A stretch of DNA of 64,000 nt from Ascaphus truei (GCA_036426205.1 CM071570.1:51630984-51694983), one strand, 5' to 3'. Shown: positions 45,758 to 57,654, counted from the first letter of the stretch. A program made the numbers and translations. The notes: a model not told the origin generated them from the sequence alone.

Positions 45758-46115
45758 ACTAACTACTCCACTCCAGCCCTTTCTTTTTTTTAAACATAGA
45801 TTTTTTTTGTAAAACTAGGGGTACAGAAGGGAAAAAGGCTAGAGAAAGTTGTTAAGCATTACAGTACATTGACATTCGTTTATTCACATAGGGAGCTCAC
45901 CTTACTGAACATTCATAGTCATAGTGCTGTACAAAAATCATATACGTTAGTCACTCAGGGAATGGAGGTTGGGGAGACATCCATGAGGGATAGAACTCAA
46001 CAATTAACGTAGTGGGAGGAAATTATCACAGTATTCTAGGAATTACATCTCAGCATCTCGTCTCATTCCTATCTCCTGAATCTCCTCTCCGTTTAGATCT
46101 TTCCAAAGCATCAGC
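45758..46115 (-). other. Probable 3' UTR of the L1-type element
   Basis: On the minus strand this follows the ORF2 stop. It has no coding sign and its end is not defined. It could include unrelated DNA. Confidence 0.4.
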
Positions 46116-47250
46116 TCAGTTTTGATAGCATTGCTTGCTCTGGGTCAAGCCCGTGCCACCCACCTGCGACAACCATGGTTCCCACACCTGAGCAAATTTA
46201 TGAGATTTCTCTCTTAGGTATGCCGTTATCCGCTCCATTTTCAGGATATGTCATATCCTGCTTTTGATGGATGGCAACACTGGGCTAGTCTGCTTATTTC
46301 AGCATGCAGCGATAGAGCACCTAGCGGCCAGCAAGATATGTAGTATTCATTTATATCTGTGCCTGGGAACATTGGGTGGGGGTCTGCCTAATAGGTCTAG
46401 CCATGGGTCAGGGACCATCGTTGTGCCTCCTAGGGAGTTGATGAGGTCGAAAATTTGCCGCCACAGGGGGATTAGAACTGGACAGGACCACCAGATGTGT
46501 AAGAGGGATCCTCTTTGCCCACAGCCTCGGAAACATAAGGCAGATATACTGCTATTAATAGCATGTAATCTTGTTGGTGTAAGGTACCAGCAACACAGCA
46601 TCTTATATGTATTTTCTTTTATGGTTGTGCATATGGAACTGGAAGCTGCCACCTCACATTTATATCGGACCATACCTCAACCTCAAGGACTTCCCCTACC
46701 TCTTCTTCCCATCGCTGCATAAAGATAGTCTTTTTAGTAAAATTCACATCTAGCAGAAGCTGATAGATGGTTGAGATTAAACCCCTACCCAACTATCTTG
46801 AGGTATATAGCATTTCGAAATAGGTTTCAACCGCCTGAGATGTGTTCGGGTGCTTTTTTGTGATTAAATGTTTTAGCTGGAGATATCTGAACACCTCTCC
46901 AGGCCGTAAATCAGCCTTCTCTTGAAGCTCCGAGAAACCCTTAATTTTTTAAATCAGATATCATGTGCTTGATCCTGTTATGCCACCTCTTTTCCAGGCT
47001 GCAAACCCGCCTTCCTCCATCCCCGGGGAAAATTGGGGGTTATTGAAAAGCGGGATCATACTAGAGTTTTTGTTCGTAAATCTGTACTTAAATTTAAGCC
47101 GATCCCAAAGTGACAGTGAAGGCTTAATCATTGGGTTTGCTATTCCTCCTGGTGGTCTATCTGGGCAGTTCAGCCATGACAAAGTGTCTAGATCTGCCGG
47201 GGAACAGGTATGGTTCTCTATATAAACCCATGCTCTCGTACCCCTCGGAC
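46116..47250 (-). pseudogene. L1/Tx1-type ORF2, C-terminal region only
   Basis: Minus-strand blocks in order: AWVYIE near 47245, SLSLWDRLKFKYRF and PLFNNPQFSPG near 47000-47110, then FSELQEKADLRPGEVFRYLQ near 46900. Next come NTYKMLCCWYLTPTRL, CFRGCGQRGSLLHIWWSCPV (the conserved cysteine-rich end) near 46500-46610, and finally AYLREKSHKFAQVWEPWL, ending at TGA 46116-46118. These are the C-terminal domain of L1/Tx1-group ORF2 proteins. The endonuclease and reverse transcriptase are absent. ORF1 sequence lies immediately upstream, so the element has lost about the first 80 percent of ORF2. Several frame changes are present. Confidence 0.85.
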
Positions 47251-47259
47251 CTACTGTTG

Positions 47260-48149
47260 TCCAGGGCTCTTGCTTCGTTCCCTCTTCGCAGATTCGTCCG
47301 AGGGTCGCTGAAATGTTGTAGTCTGGATATCCAGTTTCTTCATCAGCTTGAGTGCCTCTGCCATTTATTTTATGGCATGTTGTTGACCATTTTTGAGCAC
47401 AATAGGACAGAAAGTAAAACCCATTTGTATTTCACCTTGTGTTCACACAAGGTTTCCGTGCTGCTTTGAGGTTTCTGCTTCTCTGTAGTGTTGCTGGCGA
47501 TAGATCTGCAAAGATTTGGATCCTGATTTCTTCCATTTCAAGTGCTTCTTTGTTCCTGGCTGCTGTCATGATGACTTCTTTGATATCAAAATTATGTAGT
47601 CTGATGATTGCATCTCGTGGGACATCAGGATTGAGCTGTCTCGGATGTATGGCTCTGTGCACCCTGTCAAGAAGCAGCCGCGGCTGAGGGGTATCAGGGC
47701 ACAACATGAGGAAGAGTCGGGTCACATAGTCTGCGAGGTCTGCTATTGTTTCTGTTATTCCTCGCAGGCGCATGTTATTTCTGTGCGACCTGTTATCTTG
47801 ATCTTCTTGTTGTTCTGTTAATTCCTCATCCTTTTCCTTAACTCGGAGCAGTTCCTGAGCGAGATCCTCTTGTGCGGCTGCATTGGTACGCTCCTCTAGT
47901 CTTCCAGTATCTCCTTTCAGCTCTATCACAACCTTTTGGACCTCATCTTGGAAAGCATTTGTCAAGTTCGTATATAATTGCTGTATGTCTTTTTTTCTTG
48001 GAAATTCTTGGGTCCAGGTCTTCTTCTTGGTCTGACTCTGGTTGCGCAGATACGGGGTCCTCGTCCAGTTGTGCTCGTGCGGTTTCGTGTTTATTTTTAA
48101 AGATGTCTTTGACGTCCTTTTTTTTTTTTTTCGTTTTTGGAGGAGGCAT
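47260..48149 (-). pseudogene. L1-type ORF1 (RNA-binding protein), frameshifted
   Basis: ORF1 starts at ATG 48147-48149 (MPPPKTKKKKK), a lysine-rich N-terminus. A one-base shift near 48000 splits it. The second frame shows a coiled-coil-like segment (TGRLEERTNAAAQEDLAQEL), then EDQDNRSHRNNMRLRGI and DRVHRAIHPRQLNPDVPRDA. Those are hallmarks of the RNA-recognition part of L1 ORF1p, followed by IFADLSPATLQ. After a further shift near 47432, weaker C-terminal text reaches about 47260. The intact protein coats element RNA as a trimeric chaperone. This copy is a fossil. The sequence from 48150 to about 48310 may be its 5' UTR. Confidence 0.85.
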
Positions 48150-50010
48150 GATTATGGGCGCTGGTTATTCCTCTAGTGTAGCTTTGTATTTTGGGTTTGC
48201 TTTAGGAGCTTCTCATTGCGGTGAGACACTCACGTGGGTCCCCTGGGAGTGAAGCAGCTTCAGACCATGCCTGCACAGCCCTGCATCACACCCGTGCCCC
48301 CTCTCCGCATGCTCTCAGTAGGTGACGGACTTTATGAATTTAGTAGTCCATAGTCTATAGATTATTTTTTGCAGCTAGTTGATTTTGAGTGGTCGCTGTG
48401 GGGCAGAGAGTCCAGGAAACCCCTCTGGATCCAATGTACTCTACAGGACAGCCCTGCTTCCACTGTAGGCATGTCCTTACTTCCTGGGTGTGCAACCCAG
48501 GCAGTCCCAGCAGGCTCTGCGACCAATGACCAATGTCCGGCAAGCCTAGGGGACTGTGCCAGGTAATTAGCTACACCTGTAGCTAGCCTTTCCAGGAGGA
48601 ATTTAACCTCCTGCATGCTGGAACTACACTAGCTGTTCTACTCCAGCAGATAGAGACAGTGACTCTATCACAATATATATGCACACACACACACACACAC
48701 ACACCTTGGAGAGATTGCACCTCAGAATTTTAAGAACGAAGTATATTGTTTTATGTTAATTTTCGGTCATACAGTATGAAGTGCTGCTCCTTTAAACTAA
48801 GTTCTGAAGAATAAGGAAGAACACACATTACAAGTAAAACAGCAGTCCAGACATGTGATAGGCCAGAGGCAAGGTTGCTGGTCTGGCCAGCAGATTATTA
48901 ACGGTGTGAAAATAATATTTTCCACTGTTTAAAATAGATCCTTTGATGGCTCATTAAGTCTGTTGGGTCAAGAGGTAAACTGGTGGAAAAGATATGATGA
49001 GAATATGCAGGATCTGAAATATAGGATATTTATTGTGTGCCTATACTTTGAGATCAAATACTTCTGTCTTCAGTGTTTGTTATTTAGCAAACTGTAATAC
49101 TGAAATACCATAACTATGGCAATTTCCCTATTGTTTTTTTTCCCCTTCAATTAAATGGAACACTGCTTTTATTCAACACAACTCAATATATGCCTAACAC
49201 AGTGGCTCTCTGACTGTGGTCCCTGGAACACCAGTGATCTCTGAAGAATGTATTGGTTGTCCCTGTATTACTTAATAATTGTCTTCGTGCTCTCTCCTGC
49301 AATCTGGGGATTTTGCTAACACTGGCAGCATGTCAATGCTGCAGGCTTTGTGTTTTTTGTTTTTTAGATCCAGCGCCAATATTTTTAGAATGTGATTTAT
49401 ATATATTTATTGTTCTAAAGATTTATTGAAGAACAGAGTTAAGTATGGTGGTCCGCCACAAGATTATTAACCTTAACGTGGTCTGGAGAAATGAGATGGT
49501 TCAGAACCCCTGGTCTGGCATATACTGCTGCTGAAGTGCCCTGCATACTTGCTTCATATACATTAACATGCTGTCATAAAAACATAATTCACAATAATAA
49601 AAATAGTGCTGTAGAAATAGTATAATGAAAGTATAGAATATAGAATGCCTGTATTACGCCAGCATTGACACAATGCATTGCATTAATGTTGGTATATTAT
49701 TTAACATATGGGCTGTTGAAAACAATGGTTAAGGAGAAAGAAACTTGTTTTTAATGCGTTAATATGTACTCTAACATGTGTTAACAGGGGTAATAACGTC
49801 TGCAACATCTGTATATAGGCCAGCATATTATTTCATTTTGTATGTTATTTATTTCACCATAAATGATTATCCATACAGTAATACAATAATTATCTTGCAG
49901 ATTTGTGTTTTTGCAGATGTGTGATATGAATGCTAATAGGTGACACATTTTTGTGAATGTTCTAAGCTTTTTAGCAAGCATTTGTGCCATGTTAAATGGC
50001 CACTTCTTCG
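48150..50010. other. 5' UTR remnant then unassigned AT-rich DNA
   Basis: The first 150 bp may be L1 5' UTR. A (CA)n run sits at 48676-48703. Nothing else was recognised. Confidence 0.45.
48676..48703 (+). repeat. (CA)n microsatellite
   Basis: About 13 CA units. Confidence 0.9.
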
Positions 50011-50836
50011 CCCCTTCAGTGCCCTGTTATTCATTACTCATTTTCTAGGAGAAGTGCTAACCACGAACTAAACTGAATGGGAGGGCCCTTCCGTCCTGGT
50101 CGCCAGAACCAGGAAGTGGTTGCTTAGGAGAGTGGTCACGTGGTCACAAAGAAGAACGGTCACGCGATTGCTTAGGAGACTGATCACGCAGTCACAAAGG
50201 AGTGCGGTCGCTCAAGAGAGTGGTCACGTGGTAACTCAGGAGAACGGTCTTGCGATTGCTCAGGAGAGTGATCACGCAGTCACTCGAGTGCGGTCGCTCA
50301 GGAGAGTGGTCACTCAGGAGTTGTCATGCGGTGGCTCAGGAGTTTTCACGTGGTCGCTAAGGCGTGCGGTCATTCAGGAGTGGTCAAACGGTCACGCAGG
50401 AGAGCGGTCGCTCAGGAGAGCGGTCACACTCAGGAGAGCGGTCACGCGGTCGCTGAGAAGAGCGGTCACGCGGTCATTCAGGATTGGTCACACGATCGCT
50501 CAGGAGAGCAGTCACGCAGTCGCTGAGGAGAGCGGTCAGGCAGTCGCTCAGGAGAGCGGTCACACAGTCGCTCAGGAGAGCGGTCACGCGGTCGCTCAGG
50601 AGAGCGGTCACGTGGTTGCTCTGGAGAGCGGTCACCTAGGAGAAGGGTCACATGGTCACTCAGGAGAGGGGTCACACGGTCGCTCAGGAGAGGGGTCACG
50701 CGGTCGCTCAGACAGGGGTCACGCGGTCGCTCAGGATAGCGGTCACGCGGTCGCTCAGGACAGGGGTCACGCGGTCGCTCAGGAGAGCGGTCACGTGGTC
50801 ACTAGTGCCGGAGGGTCCCTGGCACTACAAGGTTTA
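50011..50836 (+). mobile_element. Inverted-repeat element hosting a 24-bp satellite
   Basis: The left end CCCCTTCAGTGCC pairs loosely with the inverse of GGCACTACAAGG at the right, like the MITE at 30595. Nearly all of the interior is satellite. Confidence 0.6.
50105..50800 (+). repeat. 24-bp minisatellite, about 29 units
   Basis: The unit GAGCGGTCACGCGGTCGCTC plus AGGA repeats with point changes. Because 24 is divisible by three, all frames stay open and give Arg/Ser/Val/Ala-rich frames on both strands (for example 50120-50842). I treat these as non-genic. Each unit carries several CpG sites. Confidence 0.92.
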
Positions 50837-51989
50837 AATTAAAAACAGCTGCAAGTTCTGGACCCAGAACATGACCAACCTATATCCAATAATATATCTG
50901 ACTGACATTTTTTAGACCAATTTTTTAATTAACATTAATATCAGACATCCCTCTTCACTTAATATTATAATATCAGAGAGCCAATGAAGATAAACAGGGA
51001 AGCGGAGGGGAACGTATGCGTATGCAATCTCTTGTTGAACATACACACGTTACAAAAAATTGAGTAACCAGAGGAAAGCCCCCCCACCCCTTATCATGCT
51101 TCAAAGTTAAGTTTAAAAAAATAAAAGGATTTAAAAATTCTTACAGGTGTTAGATTTGGGTTAAAAAGGCATAAATTATCCAGATAGCCCCTAAACATTT
51201 CCCTGCCATTAGTACATGTTGACCCTTGGAGGTATTTCCCCTTCAAAAGGAACTCCAATGGGCTATATGAGCACACATGTACAGTATTGTTCACTCTGTT
51301 CCAGTACATTTCCAGGCAAATTAGGTTGGTTGCATTGCAGCTGTTTGTACTCCATGTGTTCTGTGCCTAATAGCGGACTTTAGCTTCCTCATCCATCCTC
51401 TTTCATATGCAGAAAGAACAAGCCAGATCCAGGGGAGAAGATGTTTATGCTAACTCCTTCTTTATAACTTCTCTGCTTTGTCAGCAGCCCTGAGTGCAGT
51501 GGAAGCAGGAAAATATGGGAGGAAATGGAAAATGGCAGGACAAGATAAACAAAGTGTTTGACAATCTCTCAATAGTCATTAACTACTGCAGCACTAGAGG
51601 CGGTTATAATGTGTAATAATGTGTCAGTACAGAGAAGTCCTGAGCAGTGTATTAAACTTACTTTGTACAGGTACTATTCCTGGAGTATTTGTATGTAATG
51701 TCCTGACACCTTTGCAATCAGAGGGGCCAGCGACACATATCCAAAACGTATCTAGTAGAAGAGTTATGTCACATGTATTGTTAGAATTTATGTATTGTTA
51801 GAATTGGGGTTTGCTTTTATTTGTTGCTATTAGTGGACAATAATTTTGGAATGTGACGACTCATTTTATGACAAACCATCCGGATTATGCAGGGCTCCAG
51901 CCTCAAAGTTAATCTCGTGCGCGTTCGCGCTACGTATGGACCAGGCCTTAGTGGTCTTACCAGACAGCATTTTGCTTCAAAGTATTTAT
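50837..51989. other. No recognised feature
   Basis: AT-rich DNA with no convincing frame, exon or repeat boundary. Confidence 0.5.
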
Positions 51990-52169
51990 ACAAACAAGCA
52001 ACTCCAGTCTTCAAAGGCCACCAACAGGTCAGTGTTTCAGAATATCCCTGCTTCAGCACAGTTGGGTCAGTCGAAGACTGAGCCACTGATTGAGCCACCT
52101 GTGCTGAAGCAGGGATATCCTTAAATCCTGACCTGTTGAATGACCCTTGGAGTTGCTTCCTCTTGTGTT
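51990..52169 (+). mobile_element. Palindromic hAT-like MITE, diverged ends
   Basis: It runs from CAAACAAGCAACTCCAGTCT to CCTTGGAGTTGCTTCC. Both arms hold the GGTCAGTGTTTCAGAATATC-type block or its inverse, and the centre has GAAGACTGAGCCACTGATTG. Confidence 0.8.
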
Positions 52170-52469
52170 AGAATGGGATATTTCTACAATATGAACCTCA
52201 AATCATCAGATTGAGAGGGCGTGAGATATAGGCAAAATAGTTTCATACATTGATGCTTAGAGATGAATGTTCTTCACCGTTGCAGCAAATGTGTTTGAGA
52301 GAATGTGTGTGCAAGTTCCTATAAGTGCAGAAATACATTTCATGCAATGAAGAAAAAGGAAATCAGAAGGGAGAAATGTTCTGAGCTGTGGCAGAAATAT
52401 ACGAAGTGAAAAATGTTAGCTATAGGAAAAAGGCATCAGCAGCAAACTCCATAGAGAAATAGTTTTCAA

Positions 52470-52600
52470 TGCAACGTTCTGTGGGGAAGATCATGTGACC
52501 AGACAGTCACTAGATACAATTGGTGCACTGCTAGAGAGAGGGCAGAGCTCAAAAATGGGTGTGCCAGAGCCTGTTTCAGTAAAGGAAGGGGATGTGACTT
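52470..52600 (-). repeat. Repeat shared with 27045-27130
   Basis: On the minus strand, CCCTCTCTCTAGCAGTGCAC then CAATTGTATCTAGTGACTG matches 27091-27130. It is part of the large inverted-repeat family at 25968. Confidence 0.65.
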
Positions 52601-52634
52601 TGTAAATGGTTGTTACAGAAACAAAAAAAATCTT

Positions 52635-53110
52635 GCTATTTTTAATGTATTATAATGTGTCATTCAACAGAGATCTATCCATTAATGCATCAAAAGCGAA
52701 ATTAAAGTCCCCACAACAGATAGTGATCCCTTCCATACATTGTGCCATAATGGGAGATAAGTGATGAAAAAAATTCTACTGATTAGTGTTGGGAGCGTAA
52801 ATATTCATTATAGTAATAATTTCCCCAAACACATGTTCCTTAATCATTAAATATCTCCCCTCCTTATCCTTTTTCTTCTTTTTTAAATTGAATGGGATTT
52901 ATTTTTTTAAAGCAAAATAGCTACTATTCTTTTAGTTGACGCAGATGAGATATATTGAGCGGGATATTTCTTGTTATTAAGAAAATGTTCTTCTTTAGAA
53001 GTAAAATGAGTTTCCTGTAAGCATACTATATCTGATTTCAATCCAATAATAACATCATAAACATTCCTTTTTCTGGGACTATTGAGGCTTTATAACAATA
53101 AAGGATGTTA
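52635..53110 (-). pseudogene. L1/Tx1-type ORF2, N-terminal APE endonuclease region
   Basis: On the minus strand the segment reads GLNSPRKRN, VIIGLKSDIVCLQETHFTSK, then NIYAPN, and ends with ITICCGDFNFAFDALMDRSL. These are the QETH, IYAPN and GDFN motifs of the L1 apurinic-type endonuclease that nicks target DNA. Stops and frame changes are present. Sequence stops soon after DRSLLNDTL near 52640, so no RT follows. It lies head to head with a plus-strand ORF2 C-terminal fragment of the same type. Confidence 0.8.
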
Positions 53111-53519
53111 TCTTAGATATAAATTAAAATACATTAGATTTTTAAAGCAGTCTGAAAAATATAAAAGGTGTCTATACCGGGAACAATTCACAAAGTTTTT
53201 TTTTTTAGAGCAAACCCAATAACAATAAAAGAAATGACTACATGAACCCCCAGTAGCAGCTATCTCTATCCTCAAAAGAGAAGATAAGAGAAAATGGATC
53301 AAACTCTGACACATGCCTGAAGAGGCAAATAGAGAATCTCTCATAAAAAAAAGATTTCTCTAACATACTACTGACTACCCCTCCCCCACCCCCCCCCACT
53401 TATATACCTTCAAGGTGGTGTCATTCATAGCTGTATAGTGTATGCTTATATATACTTACCTATATGCAATCAGTTCCTAAGCCATCTATCCTTCCATATT
53501 ATAAAGGATGACCTATTAC

Positions 53520-54290
53520 TCTTCATAGGCACAATTCCTATAATGTTCTCTTTCGTTGGCATTTGGTACCTCCCAGATTAAAACAAATATATCCTATAGC
53601 CTCAGACAGATGTTGGCGTAACTGTTCCATGGAAGGTTCTTTTTTTCATATATGGTGGTCTTGCTCTAAAACACAAACCTTTTGGATACAAGTTTTAGAA
53701 ATCATAAAGGTAATGACTGGTTTTGGTCTCCAGTTGGATGCTTTACTGGTTTTGTTGGGCGCAGCAGATTTTGGATGAAAAGTATGTCCTTAAATCTAAC
53801 TCCAGTTTTCTAATCACACATTTACTATTAGCCGACAGATTGTGCATTGCTTCTAACTGGAAGAATGTATCGGCACCAAATATGACACAATGGTTGGCTT
53901 GAGCAGGGTGCGCAAACTGGGAGACGGCGAGATTTTTCAGGAGGGGGGGGGGGGGCGCGGCAGTTCCAGAGGCCCACGCGCTGTTCCACAAGGCATTTAA
54001 ATTAAATGCCGGGGAATCGCTTGAGGTCTCTGTAACTTCACTTACCTTGTCTCCGGCAACGTGTCGCCATGGCAACATGATGTCACGTGTCACAGTGGCG
54101 TAATTTGACACTGAAGACATAGTAAGCAGGGAGGCGCAAGCAGGGGGCAGTGCAGACAGGGGGGCGCAGGGGGGAAAGTTTGCGCACCCCTGGACTATGT
54201 ATGGGAGATATATGCTTTAGAGAGCATTTTTCCTTACGACAAAAACACTCTAACTTTACAGATATCTGGTATAGAATATAAATTATTATT
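53520..54290 (+). pseudogene. L1/Tx1-type ORF2, C-terminal region, interrupted by a MITE
   Basis: The plus strand shows NVLFRWHLVPPRLKQIYP, then CWRNCSMEGSFFHIWWSCSK, the same cysteine/tryptophan end seen at 46500. It continues in another frame with THLLLADRLCIASNWK and APNMTQWLA. A hAT-like MITE (53904-54192) breaks it there. Beyond the MITE the coding text resumes (EIYALESIFPYDKNTLTLQI), as in the last residues of the family. It is dead. Confidence 0.82.
53904..54192 (+). mobile_element. hAT-like MITE (CAGGGGTGCGCAAAC family) inside L1 ORF2
   Basis: The ends CAGGGTGCGCAAACTGG and AGTTTGCGCACCCCTG are inverted. The body contains GTCGCCATGGCAAC. It interrupts recognisable ORF2 sequence, so it is younger than the L1. 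Related copies lie at 57951 and 59571. Confidence 0.85.
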
Positions 54291-54418
54291 ATTTTTTCTT
54301 TGCTTCGTATAAATGCATAGATTTATTTGTTCTGAAATAAAGAGGTCTCGGATATGAAGATGTTGTATTTTGGTTTATGGCAATGTCTAGTTTTCTTACA
54401 AGATTCTTAGGATAATAT

Positions 54419-54450
54419 ATGGGGTGGGGGGGTGGGGGTTATGGGAGGGT
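54419..54450 (+). repeat. G-tract in the L1 3' region, quadruplex-like
   Basis: Four or more G-runs in about 30 bases (GGGGTGGGGGGGTGGGGG, then GGGAGGG). L1 3' UTRs are known to carry such tracts. Confidence 0.6.
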
Positions 54451-54987
54451 AAACGTGTAGTAGATATTAATAGGTTTAGTTTTTTGTTGGAATAATTATA
54501 AAATCAGATCAGCAATAAAAATCACCTAGAAAGAATAACATATCAGAACACAAACCTAGTAGGAAATATGAGCAGCTTTTGTGTTTTTTTATTTTTTAAA
54601 TCAGTCTATTCATGAAAGTAAACAGATGAGTAATCATTTAAATGGCTGTTTTCTCACAACCGTGTGCATCATACCTTTCAACTTGCCAAACCTGCCTAGT
54701 TCATATCCAGTCACGCTTCTACAGTAGTTCTGCTGAAAATGGCCCAGTTATTCCTGTTTTAAGTGTTGCCATTTTAGTATCCGTAAAATGTGAGGGTCCT
54801 TTAGCTTGATTTCAACCTTCTAAAGCAATTATACTTCACTGCAGTAATTAGTCAGCCACTCTCTGCATTCCAAGAGCATACAGTATATCTATTCCATGTG
54901 TGACATATGGGCAATGAGGCTCTTATACTCAAGGTGAAGCACAGCTAATGCCCTATTGTCTGGCCGAATATACAGGGTTGTCCTGTA

Positions 54988-55200
54988 TATACAGTGGTGT
55001 GAAAAAGAAAGTACACCCTCTTTGAATTCTATGGTTTTACATATCAGGACATAATAACAATCATCTGTTCCTTAGCAGGTCTTAAAATTAGGTAAATAGA
55101 AATTGCTCAGATGAACAACAACACATGACATATTACACCATGTCATGATTTATTTAACAAAAATAAAGCCAAAATGGAGAAGCCATGTGTGAGGGCTGCA
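54988..55200 (+). mobile_element. Possible Tc1/mariner-type terminal fragment
   Basis: ACAGTGGTGTGAAAAAGAAA follows TATATA and resembles the CAGTGGTGTGAAAAA terminus of fish and amphibian Tc1-type MITEs. The matching right end was not found. Confidence 0.45.
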
Positions 55201-56786
55201 ACTGATGTTTAGTTAGTTTTTCCTAAAGGGAATAGGTATTTTAATTTATGATTTGTTTGACTTAAAGGGACGGTGGGCCTGTTATCATATGATTTAATCC
55301 CTGCAAATAAACCCATATAAGAAATACAGTGTTTCCTTCCTTAAATTGGGACTTAAAGAGACTGCAATGTGGTGTGAGCGTCACAATATATACACAGCGG
55401 GTGCTCAATGTTGAGATAAAATCTTAGATTATTGGAGAGAGTCCATGATACCTCTATTCAATGATGCCTGTAGGTGTGGGACTATGAATACACGTGCAGG
55501 AAGTGTACCTAGTGCCTGTATGGTGGGGCGTGAATACGACCAAAATAGTTACACATCAATACACAAGGCAGAAACGGTACATATGATGGTAGTCAGAGGC
55601 CTATCTTATCTGAACACAACTAGAGATTATCAGATTGGTCAATACAAGTGTGCAAGGAAAATTTATCAAGGAAGCAAATAGGTTGCCAAGGAAGCAAATA
55701 TAGGATAAGAATGACCATACAACAAACAAAGGACATATTAACAAAGGTGCAGAAATGAGTACATCCTCGCTGATACCGTCTCCTCCTCCTAACACCCTCC
55801 CTGGGAACCTACACTCGTCAAAATAGAATAGATAATAATAGGAATATACAGGAAAGTGAAAATAGTGGAGGGTGCGTACTCCATGGCTAACTAAATAGAC
55901 TAGGTAATGAAAACCATGGGAGGGGGAGGAGAGGGGGGAAAGGGAGGGGTTGGGAAGTCTCCCGCATCAGCTAAAGTTGAAAAGATAATTAATTAATGGT
56001 GGGTATCATATGCAGGTGCAAAAGGGGACAAGGGATTATGCAAACAAACAAACAAAAGATTCCCCCTTGAATGCACTCGGATAGATCAATATGTAATGAA
56101 GGAATATATTAAAATCCTTTTAATCAATAATAAAATAGTTGTTGTATAGAGGGGTGTGGTACAAAAATCCAGGGCCACCCCCCAATGACATACCATACAC
56201 TCTTTCTACAAAATTGAATACGGAAGGTAGCTGAAAGAATCACTGCATCCAATCACATTGGCTAAAATGCCACGGTATACATTGTAAAATTCCCGCAGAA
56301 CAGAGTGCTATCCCATGGTGAGGATGCACTAATGTCTAAAAAATCACCAGTCTCTAATGAAATAAGGCTGCTGATGCTAAATCCTCCAGATTATACATGA
56401 ACTAGGTAATGGTAATGAGTTGCTATTCATATCACACCAGTGCCAACAACAGGGGGGAGAGACGGAAGTTTGGTCCGCTGTGTGCTGCGAAACCCCAGCT
56501 TTCAGGTGCGTTGCCCTCTCTCGCCAAACCTCCCTCACTTCCTACCCAGTGCACCCGGCCAGTGCCGGAATTCGGGCCCAACTTCTGCACCTGGCCGCGG
56601 GGCCCCAGCTTCCTTCCGCTGCGGGGGTGGAGGGTGGCATGGCAGAGAGGGGTGGGTGAGAGAAGGTTGAGTCAGAGCGAGGGAGAGATGGATGAGTGGG
56701 AGAGATAGATGGGCGATAGAGAGAGAGAGCAGGTCACTGAACGAGCGAGAGGGGGTGAGTCTGCAACATAAAACAAAAGAGCCTAT
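55201..56786. other. Unassigned DNA; GC-rich toward the right
   Basis: No protein-like frame was found. 56450-56720 is GC-rich and looks like part of an unidentified repeat. The 55900-56100 region has GGGAGG-rich stretches. Confidence 0.4.
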
Positions 56787-56788
56787 TA

Positions 56789-57326
56789 CAGCTTAACCCC
56801 GTTATAGTGCGGTCCTCGGGGGCCATCCGAGACCCCCGCGTTATAAACGGTCGCGGAAAAAAAATGGCCGCCGATTGTTTTTTTTTTGTGGTGGTACCGT
56901 GTCCGCCGGAGGGGGAAAGCTGAGAACTCTCCCAGCATTCCCAGACCCGGTGGGGCAGTGGCAACCGCACACAGCACTTACCCGGCATCTGACAGCTCTT
57001 CTCCCTGTCTCTGCTTCCTGCTTCTGTGCAAGCTCCCTTAAAGAGACAGTGTGTCTCTGTGTGTGTGTGGGTGTGTATTTGACTGTGTGAGACTGTGTGT
57101 GTGTCAGTGTGTGTGTGTGCAGTGTGCTGTGAGTGTGTGCAGTGTGCTGTGAGTGTATGCAGTGTGCTGTGAGTGTATGCAGTGTGCGGTGTGTGTGCGG
57201 TGTGTGCGGTGTGTGTGCTGTGTGCTGTGAATGTATGCAGTGTGCTGTGAGTGTGTGCTATTAGTGTATGCACTGTTATAAGCGGATCCGCGTTATAGCG
57301 GATTGCGCTATAACGGGGTTGAGCTG
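56789..57326 (+). mobile_element. TA-flanked pogo-like MITE with internal GT satellite
   Basis: The left end CAGCTTAACCCCGTTATAGT is the near-inverse of CGCTATAACGGGGTTGAGCTG at the right. TA dinucleotides flank both (56787-56788, 57327-57328). The GCGTTATAA / TTATAACG motif recurs inside both ends. The centre (57045-57260) is a GTGTGCTGTGAGTGTATGCA satellite. Confidence 0.85.
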
Positions 57327-57654
57327 TATATTGTAGAGATTTCAATTCTATATAAGGAAGGTAATAAATTCTACTTCATTAGCTTCCAAAATCAACATAT
57401 TTATAGTATTAAACATTCTCCAGCTAAACAATTATTATTCCACAAGAGTTTTTTTGCTTAAACCATAAACATAAAGACACATAACACAATTGCATATTTT
57501 AAACATTATGAAATTGTACTTCCTCAAAGGAAACCTATTTCCAGGGATTTATTTTATTAGCAGTTAGCTGGCAAAATTATTGCTACTCCAAAAATGGTAA
57601 CCATATCATAAGTAGTTGCTGTCTGTGGATACATTCTTGAACAATACAGTAAAA
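57327..57654. other. No recognised feature
   Basis: AT-rich, non-coding as far as can be seen. Confidence 0.5.

Noticed and set aside
50120..50842. 240-codon frame on the plus strand
   Set aside because: It is the translation of the 24-bp satellite, with no start context and no domain.
54988..55200. Complete Tc1/mariner element
   Set aside because: Only a left terminus is recognisable. No right end or transposase was found, so it is listed only as a fragment.
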